Shown here: positions 11,814-24,269 of the stretch, in pieces
Layout of the letters: each line of letters opens with the position of its first letter
Numbering within the stretch: position 1 is the first letter of the stretch
Assembly (NCBI GenBank): GCA_000151295.1
Contig: GG745328.1
Coordinates: 605,634 to 669,633 of the forward strand
Direction of reading: 5' to 3'
DNA: 64,000 bases
Source: Allomyces macrogynus ATCC 38327
Lineage: Eukaryota > Blastocladiomycota > Blastocladiomycetes > Blastocladiales > Blastocladiaceae
Position numbers and translations under genes: made by a program
The notes under the pieces: generated by a model
Told to the model about the DNA's origin: nothing
Seen by the model: the letters and a program-made list of their open reading frames with translations, nothing else
Database searches by the model: none

Positions 11814-14800
11814 ATGGCGGGCGGCAGCTCCAAGTGGCGTGCCTGGCTCACGGCCTTTCTCTATAACTGCGCCTTCTCCCTCGCGTGCGACAACCATGTC
11901 GCCGAAAAAATCGACCTTCTCGGGCGGCTCATCGAAGGAATCCAGTTAACCGCACTCGCCCTCCATCCGGCGCTGACGGGCTGGGGCCAATCGGGTGTGC
12001 AACTGTTTCTGAGCTACTTTTTGCTCGAATTCGGCTCGTCGACAGAGTTTTACGCGCTCGTCATTGTCGTGCTCTTCATGTTCCTGATGTTCGCGCGCCT
12101 CGGCATCCAAGTGGCCAGCTACGGGATCGCGCCGGTCTCGCGGTTCCTGCATTTCGGTCGCATCAGCTTCAAGGTTGTGCAAACGATCCTGTGCCTGCCG
12201 GTCGCCGTCGTCGTCGCGCGCGTGCTCGATGATAACGCGATCATCTTGCTCAGCGCCGCCGACAGCTCGAACACTGGCGATGCTGGTGGGGGCGCGCCTG
12301 GCAACAGCAACAGTACCGCGACGGCCATCGCCAATATCGTGTTGGCCGTGGTCGTGTTTGGGATCGCCCTGCTCCCGACCATGGTCACGCTCACGTTCCT
12401 GTCCCCGCCCGACCACGCGCGGATCACGGGCCTGACGCGCATCTCGTCGCGGCAGCAACTGTGGGTCGGACTCCTCAAGCTCGCCCTAGGCGCCTCGTAC
12501 AGCCTGCTCGGCGCACAAGCGCGGTACACGACCATTTCCGGCCTACTCGCGCTTCTCGCCTCCATCTTCATCGTACCCTACTACGGCGCCGGCCTCCCCA
12601 ACCTGCTCAGCACCATGTGGGTCGCGCTACCCACGTTTTTCGCGATCGTTGCGCTCTTCCTGCCCGGCACCGGCACGACCGCGACCTCGTCGCCATTTTT
12701 CATGACCGCGATTATTGGCGCGATCCCGTTCGCCGCGGCCATGGGCGCGCTCTACGTCCTGCGGCTGCAGTACCTACTCCGTGGGACCGGGTTCTGGGAA
12801 CGCGAGTTGCGCAACCTCGGCCATTACTGGAAGTCCGTTGGCGCGCACACGTCGCGGTGGCGCGCGAGCGCTGTGCGCCGCGCGTCGCAGGCCGTTGGTG
12901 GGACTGCTGGCGGCGAGGCTCCCGCAACCCCCGCGACCCCGTCGGCCGCCGGCAATGCCGGTCACGGTGACGCGGCAACGACCGCAGCGGCCGAAGCCGT
13001 CTTCCCAGCGCTGCCCCCCGACGTGGTCCTGTCGCGGTGCCGGTTCCATCTCGAGGTCGTGACGGCTGCGTACTACATTCATTTCGCTTCGCACGGGAAA
13101 GCCATGCCGTGGGTGGTCGATTTCACGACGCGCGCGACCAAGAAATTTGCGGGCAATGTGATGCTGCAGGAGCTCTTGATCCTGTGGCTCGGGTACTTTG
13201 ATGCCGGTTCGGCACACCAGCGCGCGGTCGTCAACAATATGATTCGCAAGCTCGTCGCGCGGCACATGGTCTTTTGGGACGTGCGGTTCACGTTCTTCCG
13301 GATCTTGAAGATGCATGAGATGGCGACGTACCGGCAGCAGGAGGATCTGCGCAGGTTTACGAATTTGGATCTGGCGCGCTACGTACGTTGTGTTTTTGGG
13401 GGTTGCTGTTCGTTTGCGCATGGAGTCGCTGATTCTTGTCGTGCCGCGACTCGTTCTAGATCCACAACTTCACCCTCGCGCGAAAAGAGCACACGGTCGC
13501 GCTGCGCTGGGCCTGTCATTTCTGGAAGTCGGCAAGCAGCGATCATCCGAATATCGACACGGTACGCTTTCTTGGTGCTCGAAGCTCGTTTTCGTGAGCA
13601 CGGCTGACTCTTCTTCTGCTCGTGCAGATTGACTTCTTGGCAGGCAGAATGCAAAAGCACCAAACCAGGTCGCTGCGACACTACCGCATCTTGCTCTACA
13701 GGTCTGTCCCTCCCCTCATCTCCATCCACCTCACCGCTAGTCATCCCCGACCCACTGCCCCCCCCCCCCCCCCCCCAACACACACACACACACACCGTGT
13801 GTAGCTTCCCGTCGGTCATTTCACTGCTTCGGTGCTACGCCTCGTTCGTGCTCGATTGCCTCAACAACCGGTCCCTCGCTGAAGAAATCCTTGAGCACGC
13901 CGAAAAGCTGCAAGAGGACCGCATGGAATCCCGATCCGCCGTCCCGTACCACCACGCGGCCACGGTTGCCGCCTTACGCCCGGCCCCCTCATCCGTCGCT
14001 GTCGATAACCCGTCGACCGTCTCGCTGCCGATGATGGCATCGGGCCCGTCCCCCGGCGACTCGGCGCGCCAAATGATGCCGCCGCCGGCATCGCCCAACA
14101 AGTCGGCCAGTGGCAACATACGCGCGCGGCGCAGTAATAACGGGAGCACCGACCTGTTGCAGACGCCCGGCGCCACTGGCGGCGGGGACGATACGTATTC
14201 GGAGCATACGCGCACGAGCAGTCACGCGCACAGCTCGGACGTGTTGCAGTCGATCAATGCACAGTCGATCTTTGATGTGGATAGCTTTGAGGAGCAGCGG
14301 CATGGGTTGGCGATGGCCGGGTTGCGCAAGCTTGCGCAGAGGATCGTCTTGTCGCTCGGCGTGTTGCTGGCCGGAATCATTGCGCTGTATTTGATTGGCG
14401 TAAATGTGATGGCGTCCGAGGCCGCGGATCGCGCCAGTATGCTGGATGCCGGCGAGTACGTGGTAGCTTGTTTGCATGCGTGATCGGTTTCTTGGGACTC
14501 ACACATTTCTCTCGTTCGTGGTATGCAGCCTGCGCATCAGCTTCCTGCAAGCGTCCTACGACATCCTGACGCTTAACCACCAACTCGCGACCAACGCGAC
14601 CGTCGCCGACATGACGCGCACGCAACAGTCGCTGATCCTGTCCGGAGCCAACGTCATGATCACGCTCAACGCCATGTTCAACCGCTCTTCCACGATCGGG
14701 ACCAACCTCAATTTTTGGGCGACCCCGTTCGCGTACGACTTCAACACGGGCACCACCGTGAACCCGATGGCGTTCATTCGGCAATTCGGGCTCTCGCTGT

Positions 14801-17213
14801 ACAGTTCCGGGCTGTATCCCGCCGCCTACCTCGACGCAACCTACGGCGACCTCGTCTGGCTCACGACCAACGTGCTCCCGCCGACCGACCCGGACGCGTT
14901 CCTCGCGGGTTCGACCGCGTTCGTCAAGGCGTTTCAGCAGTTTTACGAGACGAACGTGGCTGCGCGAGGGAGATTGATGCATGTGACGGGGATCGTGCTC
15001 AGTTGTTTGCCCGTGGTCGTGTTCTTGGTCCTGTTTTTGCCGATCTGGATCAAGCTCTCGCGCGAGATCACGGGGGTGATGCGACTGTATGGCCGGATCC
15101 CGCGAAGGGTCGCGCAGGTCCTAGCGCAGGAAATGTCCGAGTGTCTCAAGGAACAGATGGAGAGCGATGGCGTGGATTCGGCGGATATGCCCGCGGGCGC
15201 CGGGAGTGGGGGTGGGGGTGGGGGTGGGGGTGGGAAGGACGGTGGTGGGGCCGCGGGGAGCCGCGAGCAACTCGCGCGACGGAGTACGGCGGCCGATGCC
15301 GATTCGACCAAGGGTGCCGGTGCACTCAGCAGCGGTAGTACGAGTACCGGCAGCACCGGTGGGACCGGCGACGACTGGTCCGGGCTCAATTCCGGGCAAG
15401 ACCGGCTCGCGCGCAACCACCAGCTGATGGCGCGTTCTCTGTGGCTCGTGGTTGCGATGCTCGTCCTGATTTCGGCGGTCACGGTCGGTTTACTCATGTC
15501 GTTTGTGATCGCGATCGACTATTCGAGCGAGCGCGCGTCGATCATCAATTATTCGGGCGGCCGCATGTCATACATGTTTCGCGCGCTCACGTATGCGCGG
15601 GAATTGACGTATATGAATGGCACCACCGCGAATGCGACGCTGCTGAGGGGGTTGATGGTGAGACATGCTGAAACGGCACGGCAGATTCATGAGGGGGTAT
15701 TGTTTGGAAACCGCTCGATGAATATCGGCCGCACGTTCGGATATGTATGTGCGATACTTGCTCTTTTGGATTTTCGCGCGGCGATCAACTAACTCTCCAT
15801 TTCGCGACCGAACCGTAGGTCGTTCCCGCAGACTCGATCACCTTCACCCGCTCATGCAACGGCGGTCTCGAATGCATTTCGATCGAGGAAGGGTTCGCCT
15901 TCTTCACGCTGACGGCGCGGCGCATCTACGACACGGGGACCGTCACGCCCGGCAGTCTCGGCGTCTTGACGGCGATTGCGAGCAATGGGACCAATTTCCG
16001 CAACAACATCATGGCCGTGCGTAACGTATACTCGATGCTGCACGCGCCCGAGATTGCCATGGCGAATACGGCGTCGACGGGCCTGTTTGCGTGCATTTTC
16101 CCGTTATACGTTGTCATGGGGGTCGCGCTCTATTACCCGCTCAGCAGCGTGGCGAATTTTATTCGGCGCACGCGGTACGCTCCGTTCTCCGAGTTTGTGT
16201 TTGTGATGATCGTCGTGGGCCATACTTACGCCTGGACTCCCGTCAGAAACATTCTCTTCCAACTGCCCGAGGAAACCGTCGTCAAGATCCCGCCCGTGCG
16301 AGACTACCTGCGCACCGGCGCCATCGACCTCTCGCACATCTCCGTCTTCTCGCGGAAACGGCGCGCCGCCAAGAAACCCACCACTTCAGGCACACCTGCC
16401 TCCGCCGCCGCTGCCGAAACCACGGGCAAACGGCGCCGGTCGCAGGTCGCCGCCGACGCCAACGCACGACTGCGCCTGTCTATTGGCGCCGCCGCATCGA
16501 ATGAACCGCCCATCACCATCGACGCGGCTACACCGACGACCGCCGTGAACCCGCGCGCGCCGGTGACTCTCCAGGCTCCAGGGGACGGCGACAAGGGCGG
16601 CGGCAAGGGCGACCCGCCGCCCCTCTCGGCGATGCGGCGGCACACCGTGCCCGATAGCCAGCGCGTGGTCCGGATCGTCGATGACCGGCCGTTCGAAGTC
16701 GGAGCCACGGCAGACGATTCGACCCCGTTGCCGCGCGCGCGCAACTCGCTCGACCGCGCCGTCTCCACCTCGGCCACAGCGTCGGCTCTGGTGGCCCCGT
16801 CGCACCCGCCGACAGCCAGCATGTTCTCGTCGACTGAGTCGAACACGGCGTCCTCGTCGGCGTCGCCGTCGCCGCGGCGCGCGATCACGCGGTGGATCCG
16901 GCAGCAGCAGGAACAGCTCGAGGAGGAGCGGCGGCGGGCGGCCAGTGCCGCGGCGGCGGCGGTGGATGGCGAGCCCGGTGAGCGGCCGCGTGCGATTTCC
17001 GGACAGTCGATTCGCCGGTTATTGTCGCTCGGGAATAGCGGGAACGCGGGTGGGCACGGGAGTGCGGCACCGCCACCACCGCAGCCAAGCCGTGGAGCGG
17101 GAGCGGGAGGTGGGGAGGACGCGAATGGGGTGCCGAGTATTCGTGCAATTCCGCCGTCGACGGGGACGTTGCCGAAAGTGGAATCGGGGCCGGACGCGCC
17201 GAGTCCGGTGTGA
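11814..17213 (+). CDS. TmcB/TmcC-like multipass membrane protein, 1668 aa
   Basis: Exons: 11814-13382, 13460-13561, 13628-13701, 13805-14455, 14529-15744 and 15819-17213, all GT-AG and in phase (0,0,2,2,0). The N-terminal ~330 residues hold about eight hydrophobic segments. A TPR-like helical region follows, with the signature of the tiny-macrocysts (TmcB/TmcC) family: an HTVALRWACHFW-type helix, then RSLRHYRILLYRSFPS, LLRCYASFVLDCLNN and AEEILEHAEKLQED. The C-terminal half has further membrane segments near 14330-14400, 15000-15050, 15440-15520 and 16080-16230, extracellular-like Asn/Thr-rich loops, and a Ser/Pro/Arg-rich cytoplasmic tail. Known relatives are large proteins of amoebae and zoosporic fungi; a sensory or mechanosensitive role is suggested for the family, not shown here. 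Start Met11814 lies in a GCCGCCATGG context. Confidence 0.85.
13758..13796. repeat. C19 homopolymer followed by a (CA)n microsatellite, inside an intron
   Basis: A run of 19 C (13758-13776) is followed directly by about nine CA units. Both lie in intron 3 (13702-13804) of the TmcB-like gene, close to its TAG acceptor, where a pyrimidine tract is expected. Confidence 0.95.
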
Positions 17214-18217
17214 TGGACTGGAGGGGAGGGGACTGGTGGGGAAGGGACGAACGGGACTCTGCGGGAGTGAGCGCAAGTTTTGGCACGGTTGATGATTTAT
17301 GGATCAAGGGATTAGGATCACCCTGTTTACGCTTACTTGTCTGGGGGAAGGCTGGGAAGGTGAATGGGCGGCCAAGGACGCAAGTGGCGCAGTTCCATGG
17401 CACGGGGACGGATTTTGACCAAAAGAAACATTTACCGTGTTGTGGTCTGGTGGAGAAACGAACCAGAGTCGTGCTGAAAGGCGTTGCGCGTTTTGGACAT
17501 GCTTTCAAATGTACAAGCAAATCCGGTTTGTAATTCAACAAGCTTCGTGAAACTACCCCGCTCGTTACCGCACCGCACAGTGTCGCAACGAGCGCCTCAG
17601 CCTCGTCGGCGTAAGTGCGCTTCCTCCACGCTCACTTCTTCATCAATTCGTAGATTTGTCGCTGTCATGAGCTCTCTTTTTCGCTTTATGACTGCTCATT
17701 TTGTTGTCGCTTCGGCCACTTATACTTGGGATTGCTGCGGCCATCACCGCTTTCCTGTTCCGGTCCTTCCGACCGTTTTCACCCCCGTTCCTTTTCGTCT
17801 CCACAAGTATGGCTACGTCCCGCCTTCCTGTTTCGGCATCTCGCATTGAGTGCTCGATACCGGTCCGTTTCCTTCGTCCCCGCCCCCTTCTCTCGCACCG
17901 TTCTTGTGTGCTCTTTTGCCATATGCTTTGTGATCCTTGTTCTGATCTCGCATTGAGTGCTCGATACAGATATATTTTGTTCGCCTCAATTACGCCGCGT
18001 CCCGGCTCTACAACAGATGCCGTCTCCTGTGAGCCGAATTTCCAGGAAATCAAGCGCAGCGGGTCGAGCACGGACAAAACAAAGGAATACAGGACGAGAA
18101 CCATTTGCGAGTAAGTGGGATCAAACAGACGAGACTTGGCCAGGTGCATTTCTTCGAGTGGAGGCGAGTTGGGTCACAATACTTTAGACCAGATCTTTGC
18201 CCCACAATGGGAATGCA
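17214..18217. other. Intergenic region at the 3' edge of the F-box/LRR array
   Basis: About 1 kb of lower-GC, T-rich sequence with no coding signal. It contains a 23-bp perfect direct repeat (17838-17860 and 17945-17967). It also marks the point where the truncated array copy stops. Confidence 0.5.
17838..17967 (+). repeat. 23-bp direct repeat, 107-bp spacing
   Basis: The 23-base word starting ATCTCGCATTGAGTGCTC occurs at 17838-17860 and again at 17945-17967. The flanks are weakly similar, which suggests an old local duplication. No known function. Confidence 0.85.
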
Positions 18218-19622
18218 TCAATGCAGCTGGTGCGGGTCAAACGAGAGCGCAAGCGGGCACTCAAGGCTGGGGTTGGCATCAACAACAAATTCGCCTATGT
18301 TCGACACGTGCAGTTTGGCAAGGGTCGGTGAAGCGAGCCGGTCGATCAAGTACTCAACAATGGCGTCCGTGCACTTTGGGACATCAGCGCGCAGCGCCCG
18401 GTATGGAGTGGGGAACCACGACAAGATACCGCAGGCATCATCCTCAAACCCCTCGGTTTCCTCAAATAACTCGTCCCAGTCTTGAATATCAACGTCGAGG
18501 TTTTCGACGGCCATGAGTTCAGAATTCAGACTTGGATTCATTGTGAGACTGCCAGATGAGCCTGCAATGACACCGATTTGGAGGGACCGATTTGTAGGGA
18601 CCGCAATTGCTGCTTGCGTCGCTGGTCCTGTGCGGCTGCTGGCGTCGTGAGCGCGGCCTTGGCCAGCGGGACGTCAACAGCTTGGACGAAATCGTGCAGG
18701 AACTCCTGCAACTTAACGAGCGTTTCCAGTGCATTCACCAGCGCTGGCGTGCTGCTGGTCCCAAAATCCTCGGAAAGCTCCATGGAATTCACTGGAGAGG
18801 CTTTCAGCTTGAGGACCGAATGCGACGGCGGCAAGCGGTTGAATAAATTGCACCCAGTCCGTGTCATATTCAACATCCAACAAGCTCAGCTCCAAGCGGC
18901 GCAGGCCGAATGGGAAGTGGATCAGGGTCGCAAACGTCGCCCAATCGAAATACGTATCACGAACATCGAGGTGCTGCAGGGTGAGCGGATACACGGGCAA
19001 CTGGTCGTCCTGGAAATTATGGTAGCCGAGTAAGAGGCGACGGCATGCGGGCGGGATCGGAAGGCGGCAGTTGCGACGATGAAGCACTTAATGGCGGATA
19101 TCCACGTGCGCGACTGGAACAGTCGTCCATTTCCGTGACACGGCGACATCAGCCTCGTCTGTGGCGGCGGACCAGGGGAGCAACTTGCGATTACGGTCGT
19201 GTGACGGGAGAACGAGCATCCACTTCCACGCCGCGTGCTTGACCTAGCCAGCAACAAACTTGCCAGTCCAGCGCATGACGACGCGCGCCGGCCATGCCCA
19301 TATATCGGTTTTCAACATGCTGTCAACGTCGCGCGGGGCCTGAATATGAAAGCGTTGAGACGCAGTGCTTGAAGGACGACGCGCACGGCCGGAGCAAAGA
19401 AAGCCGCGAAGCAAGGGCCAGGTGGAGCAAATCAGCTGCGTTGCTGCTGTCTCGAGGGATAATCATATTGGCCAAGTTTGCGACAACGTCGCACGGAAGA
19501 CGCTTGATCGGGGCGCGCTCTTGGTTGCAGGTCTGCACGACGCATCCTGGTGCGGCCACTGCAGTCATGGCTGGGGGAACCACAGGTCGCGCGATCTGCT
19601 GATTCCCGCCGTCATTCTTCAT
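18218..19622 (-). pseudogene. F-box/LRR family copy G: frameshifted and 3'-truncated
   Basis: Reading right to left, the family landmarks appear in order but in different frames. An F-box-like start (RAPIKRLPCDVVANL) lies near 19530, a central segment at 19087-18713, a piece at 18876-18538 containing TPALVNALETLVKLQEFLHD, and the stretch 18541-18218 matching the middle of copy F (DWDELFEETEGFEDDACGIL). It stops after LALSFDPHQLH, where intact members go on for six or more LRRs, so the 3' third is missing. At least three frame changes are needed. This is a dead copy or an unusual truncated paralogue; I favour a pseudogene. Confidence 0.75.
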
Positions 19623-20033
19623 GTCAATACTTGTGAGCCTCAAACCCTGTCAGTGCACGAAGTGGCCTGAAGTAGGTAGGGAGGGGTCAAGTGGAAGGAG
19701 CGAACACGTCTTTGCGAGACCGCGGGAAGATGCGAAACCAGAAGTTAATTAGGTCCCCTGGCGAAACGCAAAGAGAACATCTCGAAAGGACAATGTGGAC
19801 AATGGTCGTTTACTTAAGTTGTGCGCATCCACATTTCCACCACATGCTGGTTTGTTGCGCATCGTCACATTCGAGCCTCCACTCGATCGTGGATGCTGAT
19901 GAGCGGGCTGCAGAGTCGTGGCAGTAATAATCCCCAGTGCTTCAGAATATATGAATTGAAATAACATTGCCACGTTCTCCACATCCGCATACAAGTTGAA
20001 CATGGCGGTGATGATGAGCCCCCATTGCGACCC
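19623..20033. other. Spacer between F-box/LRR copies G and F
   Basis: About 410 bp with no coding signal on either strand; probably the 3' UTR of copy F and the 5' region of copy G. Confidence 0.4.
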
Positions 20034-21959
20034 TCAATCCAAATCGCCCACCAGAGCATCGTAAACATCCGTCGAAAACCGGTTAGCCGACGAAAAGCGG
20101 AACCCAGACCCAGCGGCCCATGCCGTTGATGTGTTGATACACAATTTGGGGGCTCCGATCCGCGTCTTGCCTGCGCGCCGCCGCGCTGCCAAAAGGAGAC
20201 GTCCCACATCGTCATCGAGGTTGCAGCCGAACACAATCAGCTTGCAGAGCGAAAGCGGGATCGCTTCAATCCAGTGCGCGGGATCGAGGTCGTCACTGAG
20301 CGCCAAGTTGAACGATATGTCGAGCACGCGCAAGTTCAATGGGAAGGGTGTCGGTAGTGTGTGGAACCGGTTGCGCGCAAGATTCAGCACGCGCAAGTTC
20401 AACGGCAGCAGTGGCTGGAGGAACTTGAGATCGCCCGTGGTCAGTCCATTCTGGCTCAAATCAAGACGATAGAGCGATGCCGGAAACGTCCACGACTCGT
20501 CCGTGAACCCAGAAACAATGCGGCTCGGCAGGCACCGCGACAATGACAACGACGTGAGCATCAACGGCAACTCGTGCGGATTGAACGACGAGAGCACAAG
20601 CGGGCGTACGAGCATCGGGTCCACGTCCGCGACAAATTGACCGTTATTGCACACATGCAGTTTGGCAAGGGTCGGCGCCACGAGCCGTTCCAGCACGCAC
20701 TTGGCAATCGCGTTCGTGCACTTTGGTACAGCAACCCGAAGCTCATGGTTTGGGGTGGGAAACCACGACAACATGCGGCAAACATCGTCCTCGAACCCTT
20801 CGATGTCAACAAACAGCTCGTCCCAATCATGAATCGCGACATCGAGTTCCTTGAGACCCATGAGCTGAGAGCGCGAGCTGGGACTCATTTCGAGCCCAGC
20901 ACGAGAGCCTGAAAGAACACCGATTTGGAGAGACCGCAATCGGCGCTCGCATCGCTGGTCTTGTGCGACGATTGGTGTCATGAGCGCAGCCATAAACTGG
21001 CGGTATGTCAACGGCTCGGATGAAGTCGTGCTGAAGCTCCTGCAGCTTTGACGAGTTTTTCCAAAGCGTGTACCAGCGCCGGCGTACTACGGTCACCAAA
21101 ATTGTCGGGGAAGCTCAACGCCATCATCGGTTTTCAGCTTGAGGACCGAAAGCGTCAGCGGCAAGAGCTCAAATAAGTGCATCCAGACCTCGTCATCAAC
21201 TTCCATGACGTTCATCTCCAAGTGACGCAAGTTAACTGGGAAGCGAGCCAGGTTTGCAAGCGTCGCCGAGTCCATATGAACGTCAAGAATTTCGAGGAGC
21301 TCGAGGGTGGGAGGGTAGACGGGCCAAGTATCGCACTGAGCATCGATCATGAGGCTGCGGCAAGCAAATGGCACCGGGAGGTGGCAGTTCCCCATGTAGA
21401 GGGCGTAGTGGCGAACGTGCTCTTGCTTGACTGCTACAGTCGACCATTTTCGCGACACGGCAACATTAGAGTCATTCGCATCCGCCGACGAGAGCAACTT
21501 GCGGTCACGATCGCGCGGCGGGAGAACAAGCATCCACTTCCAGGACGACGTCCAGTCAACAGAGTCTGCAACAAAATTGCCCATCCAACCCTTGACGAGC
21601 CGCACTGGCCATTCCCACATTTCGCTTGCCAGCATGCAGTCAATGTCGCGCGGGAGCTTTACTGTAAAGTCATTTTCTCCGGTACGCGGCGCTTGGATGA
21701 TGACGCGTACTGCTGGCGCAAAGAAAGCTGACGAGGCAAGGGCGAGGTGGAGCAGCGTCGTTATGCCGGCATATCGAGAGTAGATCTTCCAGGCCAAAAT
21801 CTCGACAACATCGTATGGAAGCCGTTCAATTGGAGCGCGCTCATGGTTCGTCTCGACGGATCTGCTTGGTGCGATCAATGAGACTGAACTGGACGTGGAG
21901 GTCGCGTTGCCCGGTATCTGCTGATGCACGCCATCGATGCTTGAATTGATACTCGCCAT
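20034..21959 (-). pseudogene. F-box/LRR family copy F: near full length but interrupted in the middle
   Basis: The first part starts at Met21959 and runs to a TGA at 21093: F-box-like RAPIERLPYDVVEIL, then the conserved Trp-rich region and the first LRR-like repeats. The second part (about 21011-20034, ending VYDALVGDLD) carries the C-terminal LRRs, including LTSLSLSRCLPSR, LDLSQNGLTTGDL and LNLARNRFHTL. Between 21110 and 21000 the family sequence continues through all three frames (TPALVHALEKLVK, then LQELQHDFIRAVDIP, then MAALMTPIVAQDQR), so at least two small indels separate the halves. Splicing cannot easily explain this because the intervening bases still encode family residues. It could be a recent pseudogene or, less likely, the product of assembly errors. 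Confidence 0.65.
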
Positions 21960-22364
21960 TCGAAGCACTGACCAATGCGCGAAGTGGTGGATGTTTGGTC
22001 GTTGGTTTGCACTGGCGGCGGGAAGTTGCCGCAAGCAAGAAGGCCGCAGGTTGCACCACAGGCTCGCACAGTGTGACAAATGATGGTTGCTGTCTCATCA
22101 CAGCGTCATGCCAAGCATGCCCAGGCTGGTCCATGACTTCCTCCATTGCTTTGACCCACCATACGCCGAGACCCTTGGCATAAGCGGGCGAAGGGTGATT
22201 GCGCAGTGCGTCGCCTCTCCACGGCATGTTCAAGGGATGAGCAAGATGCTTCCTGCTCTGTCTCTTTCAAAGAGCCTGATTTCACCTGAAACCAAAGCAT
22301 TCTGAGACTGTCCATTTATGCTGCATTTGGCACGTCAATAAATCACCCCACGATCACAGGTCTC
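21960..22364. other. Spacer between F-box/LRR copies F and E
   Basis: About 400 bp holding the promoter side of copy F and the 3' end of copy E. No gene seen. Confidence 0.4.
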
Positions 22365-24269
22365 TTACTCGAGATTACGCCCACAGAGCGCTTGGTACAC
22401 TTCATCAGAAAACCGGTTGATGGGATAGACCACATTCCTATGCTGGTCCACCACCATCTCCTGCTTGGGCCACCCAGCACGCATTCGCCCAGCACGACGG
22501 CGCGCTGCAATCAACATGCGTCCGACCTTGTCGTTGAAGTTGCACAAACGGATATCGAGACGCCGTAGTGTGGACGGCAGAGATGTGATCCACTTGCCCG
22601 GGTTCATGTCTTCTGAGAGCCCCGGATTACCAGCGATGTTGAGAGTGTGCAATTTGGACGGAAGCGGGACAATCAGCGAGCAGAACTTGTTCTTCGAAAT
22701 GTCAAGATGCTGCAAATTGGGCGGCAACAGCGGCTGCAACATTGCAAGGTCGTCGGTTGTGAGACCATTGTCGCTCAATCGGAGGGATGTGAGTGTTGAT
22801 GGCATCGCCCATCCCTCCTTGATCGCGTCGGGCATCATGCGACCCAGCGGGCAGTTGGTGAGCGCCAGAGATGCGATTCCTGGGGACTTTCGTGCAGGAT
22901 CAAGTGCGACAAGAGACAAAATGGAATGTACGCTCGAGTATGGGCCCAAAGCATCGAGGTCGTTGATGAGCGACAGCTTGATGTCGCGCAGGGTAGTAGT
23001 TACGAGCTTATTGAGCATGACGTTTGCCAGCGAGTCGGTCCACTCGGAAAGCGACAAATGTAATGACTGTGTTGGCACAGGTAGCATGGCGAGGGCCTTG
23101 CCCACTCGCTCATCACCAATGCGCGGCTGTTCACACTCGTGGATTGCACAATCCAGGTGCGAGACGGTCAGAACAGTACGCGGCTTGTCACGGTTCTCAA
23201 CCAGTGGCGCCGTATTCGGGAAAGCAAGCACGAGGTGGAGGGATCGCATTGGAGCAGGATCAGACGACCCAGAGCGCAAGGTGAGAGCGTCAATGACAAG
23301 AGCCAAATCCTCGACCCGTAAATAATCATGGGAAAACACTTGCAGCTGCTTCATCTGTTGAAGAGAACTCGTAAGTGACCCCGCAACCAGTCTTCGGCCA
23401 GTATCATTCGGGTAGTCGTCCTCGTCAAATGACAGTTTGAGCGTGACAAGAGTTGGTGGTAGCTGCTGATAAAAAGAGCGCAGTACGTGACTGTCCTTGA
23501 TGAGACCAAACCTGACGATCAACGACCGGAGTGCAGAAAGTGATGCAAGAGACTGTTGCCGTGCAGCATCGTCCAGATCAATGTACAACAGCTCGAGCGT
23601 AACGAGCGCGTTCAAGTACATGGGCAAAACATTCGGCTTTTCCCAGTCGGCACGGCATAGCGTCAAGTACTGGCAAGTACGTGGAACTGGCAAATCCTGG
23701 TTGGTCACATTGGACGTGTAGCGCACGAGCTGGGTTTCTGGCACATGAACTGTCGTCCACTTGCACGAGATCCAATTCAATTCACCCGGCCTCCTTTCAT
23801 TGAGCGGCACGTAAATCCGCCCAAAAGTGCGCGTCGGCAAGATCAAACGCCACGTCCAGGCCAGGTTGGAGGGTGCCTTAATGTCGGCAACAAAGCCACC
23901 CGTCTGCGCAGCGACGCTCTTAGTCCATGGCCACGCGTCCTCGGAAGCGACGGAACAGTTTTGTCCCGAAGCAATGAACGGGATGTTGCGGCGACGATGG
24001 CGAATGGCGGTGTGCACGGCCGGGGCAAAGAACATGGGCGACGAAATGGCCAAATGCAATAGCGCTGTGCGGTCTGAGATGGTGCCCGCCAAGACCCACT
24101 GGGAGGTAATTTCAACAACGTCGTAGGGCAGGCGCTCAATCGGCGCTCGAATCATGGGATAGTCTGTGTTGCTTGTCAACGTTGAGTTGGAACAAATGGC
24201 GGCCAGCGTCCTTGCATCCCCACGCGTGGATTCTTCCGAGGTTGCCGATGAGCTGGATTCGCGCTTCAT
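22365..24269 (-). CDS. F-box-like leucine-rich-repeat protein, copy E (intact, 634 aa)
   Basis: A single uninterrupted exon starts with ATG at 24267-24269 and ends with TAA at 22365-22367. After a Ser/Thr-rich lead, residues 42-90 form an F-box-like helix bundle (APIERLPYDVVEITSQWVL, then LLHLAISSPMFFAPAV). A Trp-rich region follows, and from about residue 200 degenerate leucine-rich repeats. The last ~170 residues are clear LRRs of the LTSLRLSDNGLTTDDLAML and LQHLDISKNKF type. It closes with a conserved basic segment (RMLIAARRRAGRMRAGWPK) and an NRFSDEVYQAL tail. F-box/LRR proteins usually act as substrate receptors of SCF ubiquitin ligases; that role is inferred, and the F-box match is only approximate. 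It is one of two intact members of a seven-copy array. Confidence 0.8.
   Translation of the reverse strand: MKRESSSSATSEESTRGDARTLAAICSNSTLTSNTDYPMIRAPIERLPYDVVEITSQWVLAGTISDRTALLHLAISSPMFFAPAVHTAIRHRRRNIPFIASGQNCSVASEDAWPWTKSVAAQTGGFVADIKAPSNLAWTWRLILPTRTFGRIYVPLNERRPGELNWISCKWTTVHVPETQLVRYTSNVTNQDLPVPRTCQYLTLCRADWEKPNVLPMYLNALVTLELLYIDLDDAARQQSLASLSALRSLIVRFGLIKDSHVLRSFYQQLPPTLVTLKLSFDEDDYPNDTGRRLVAGSLTSSLQQMKQLQVFSHDYLRVEDLALVIDALTLRSGSSDPAPMRSLHLVLAFPNTAPLVENRDKPRTVLTVSHLDCAIHECEQPRIGDERVGKALAMLPVPTQSLHLSLSEWTDSLANVMLNKLVTTTLRDIKLSLINDLDALGPYSSVHSILSLVALDPARKSPGIASLALTNCPLGRMMPDAIKEGWAMPSTLTSLRLSDNGLTTDDLAMLQPLLPPNLQHLDISKNKFCSLIVPLPSKLHTLNIAGNPGLSEDMNPGKWITSLPSTLRRLDIRLCNFNDKVGRMLIAARRRAGRMRAGWPKQEMVVDQHRNVVYPINRFSDEVYQALCGRNLE

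Noticed and set aside
14476..15792. Separate gene starting at Met14476 within the TmcB-like locus
   Set aside because: The ATG lies in an intron; phase-2 splicing from 14455 to 14529 joins the exon to the upstream membrane protein.
17643..18149. Minus-strand 168-codon frame in the spacer right of the TmcB-like gene
   Set aside because: No codon bias, contains the direct repeat, and no similarity to the adjacent LRR family.
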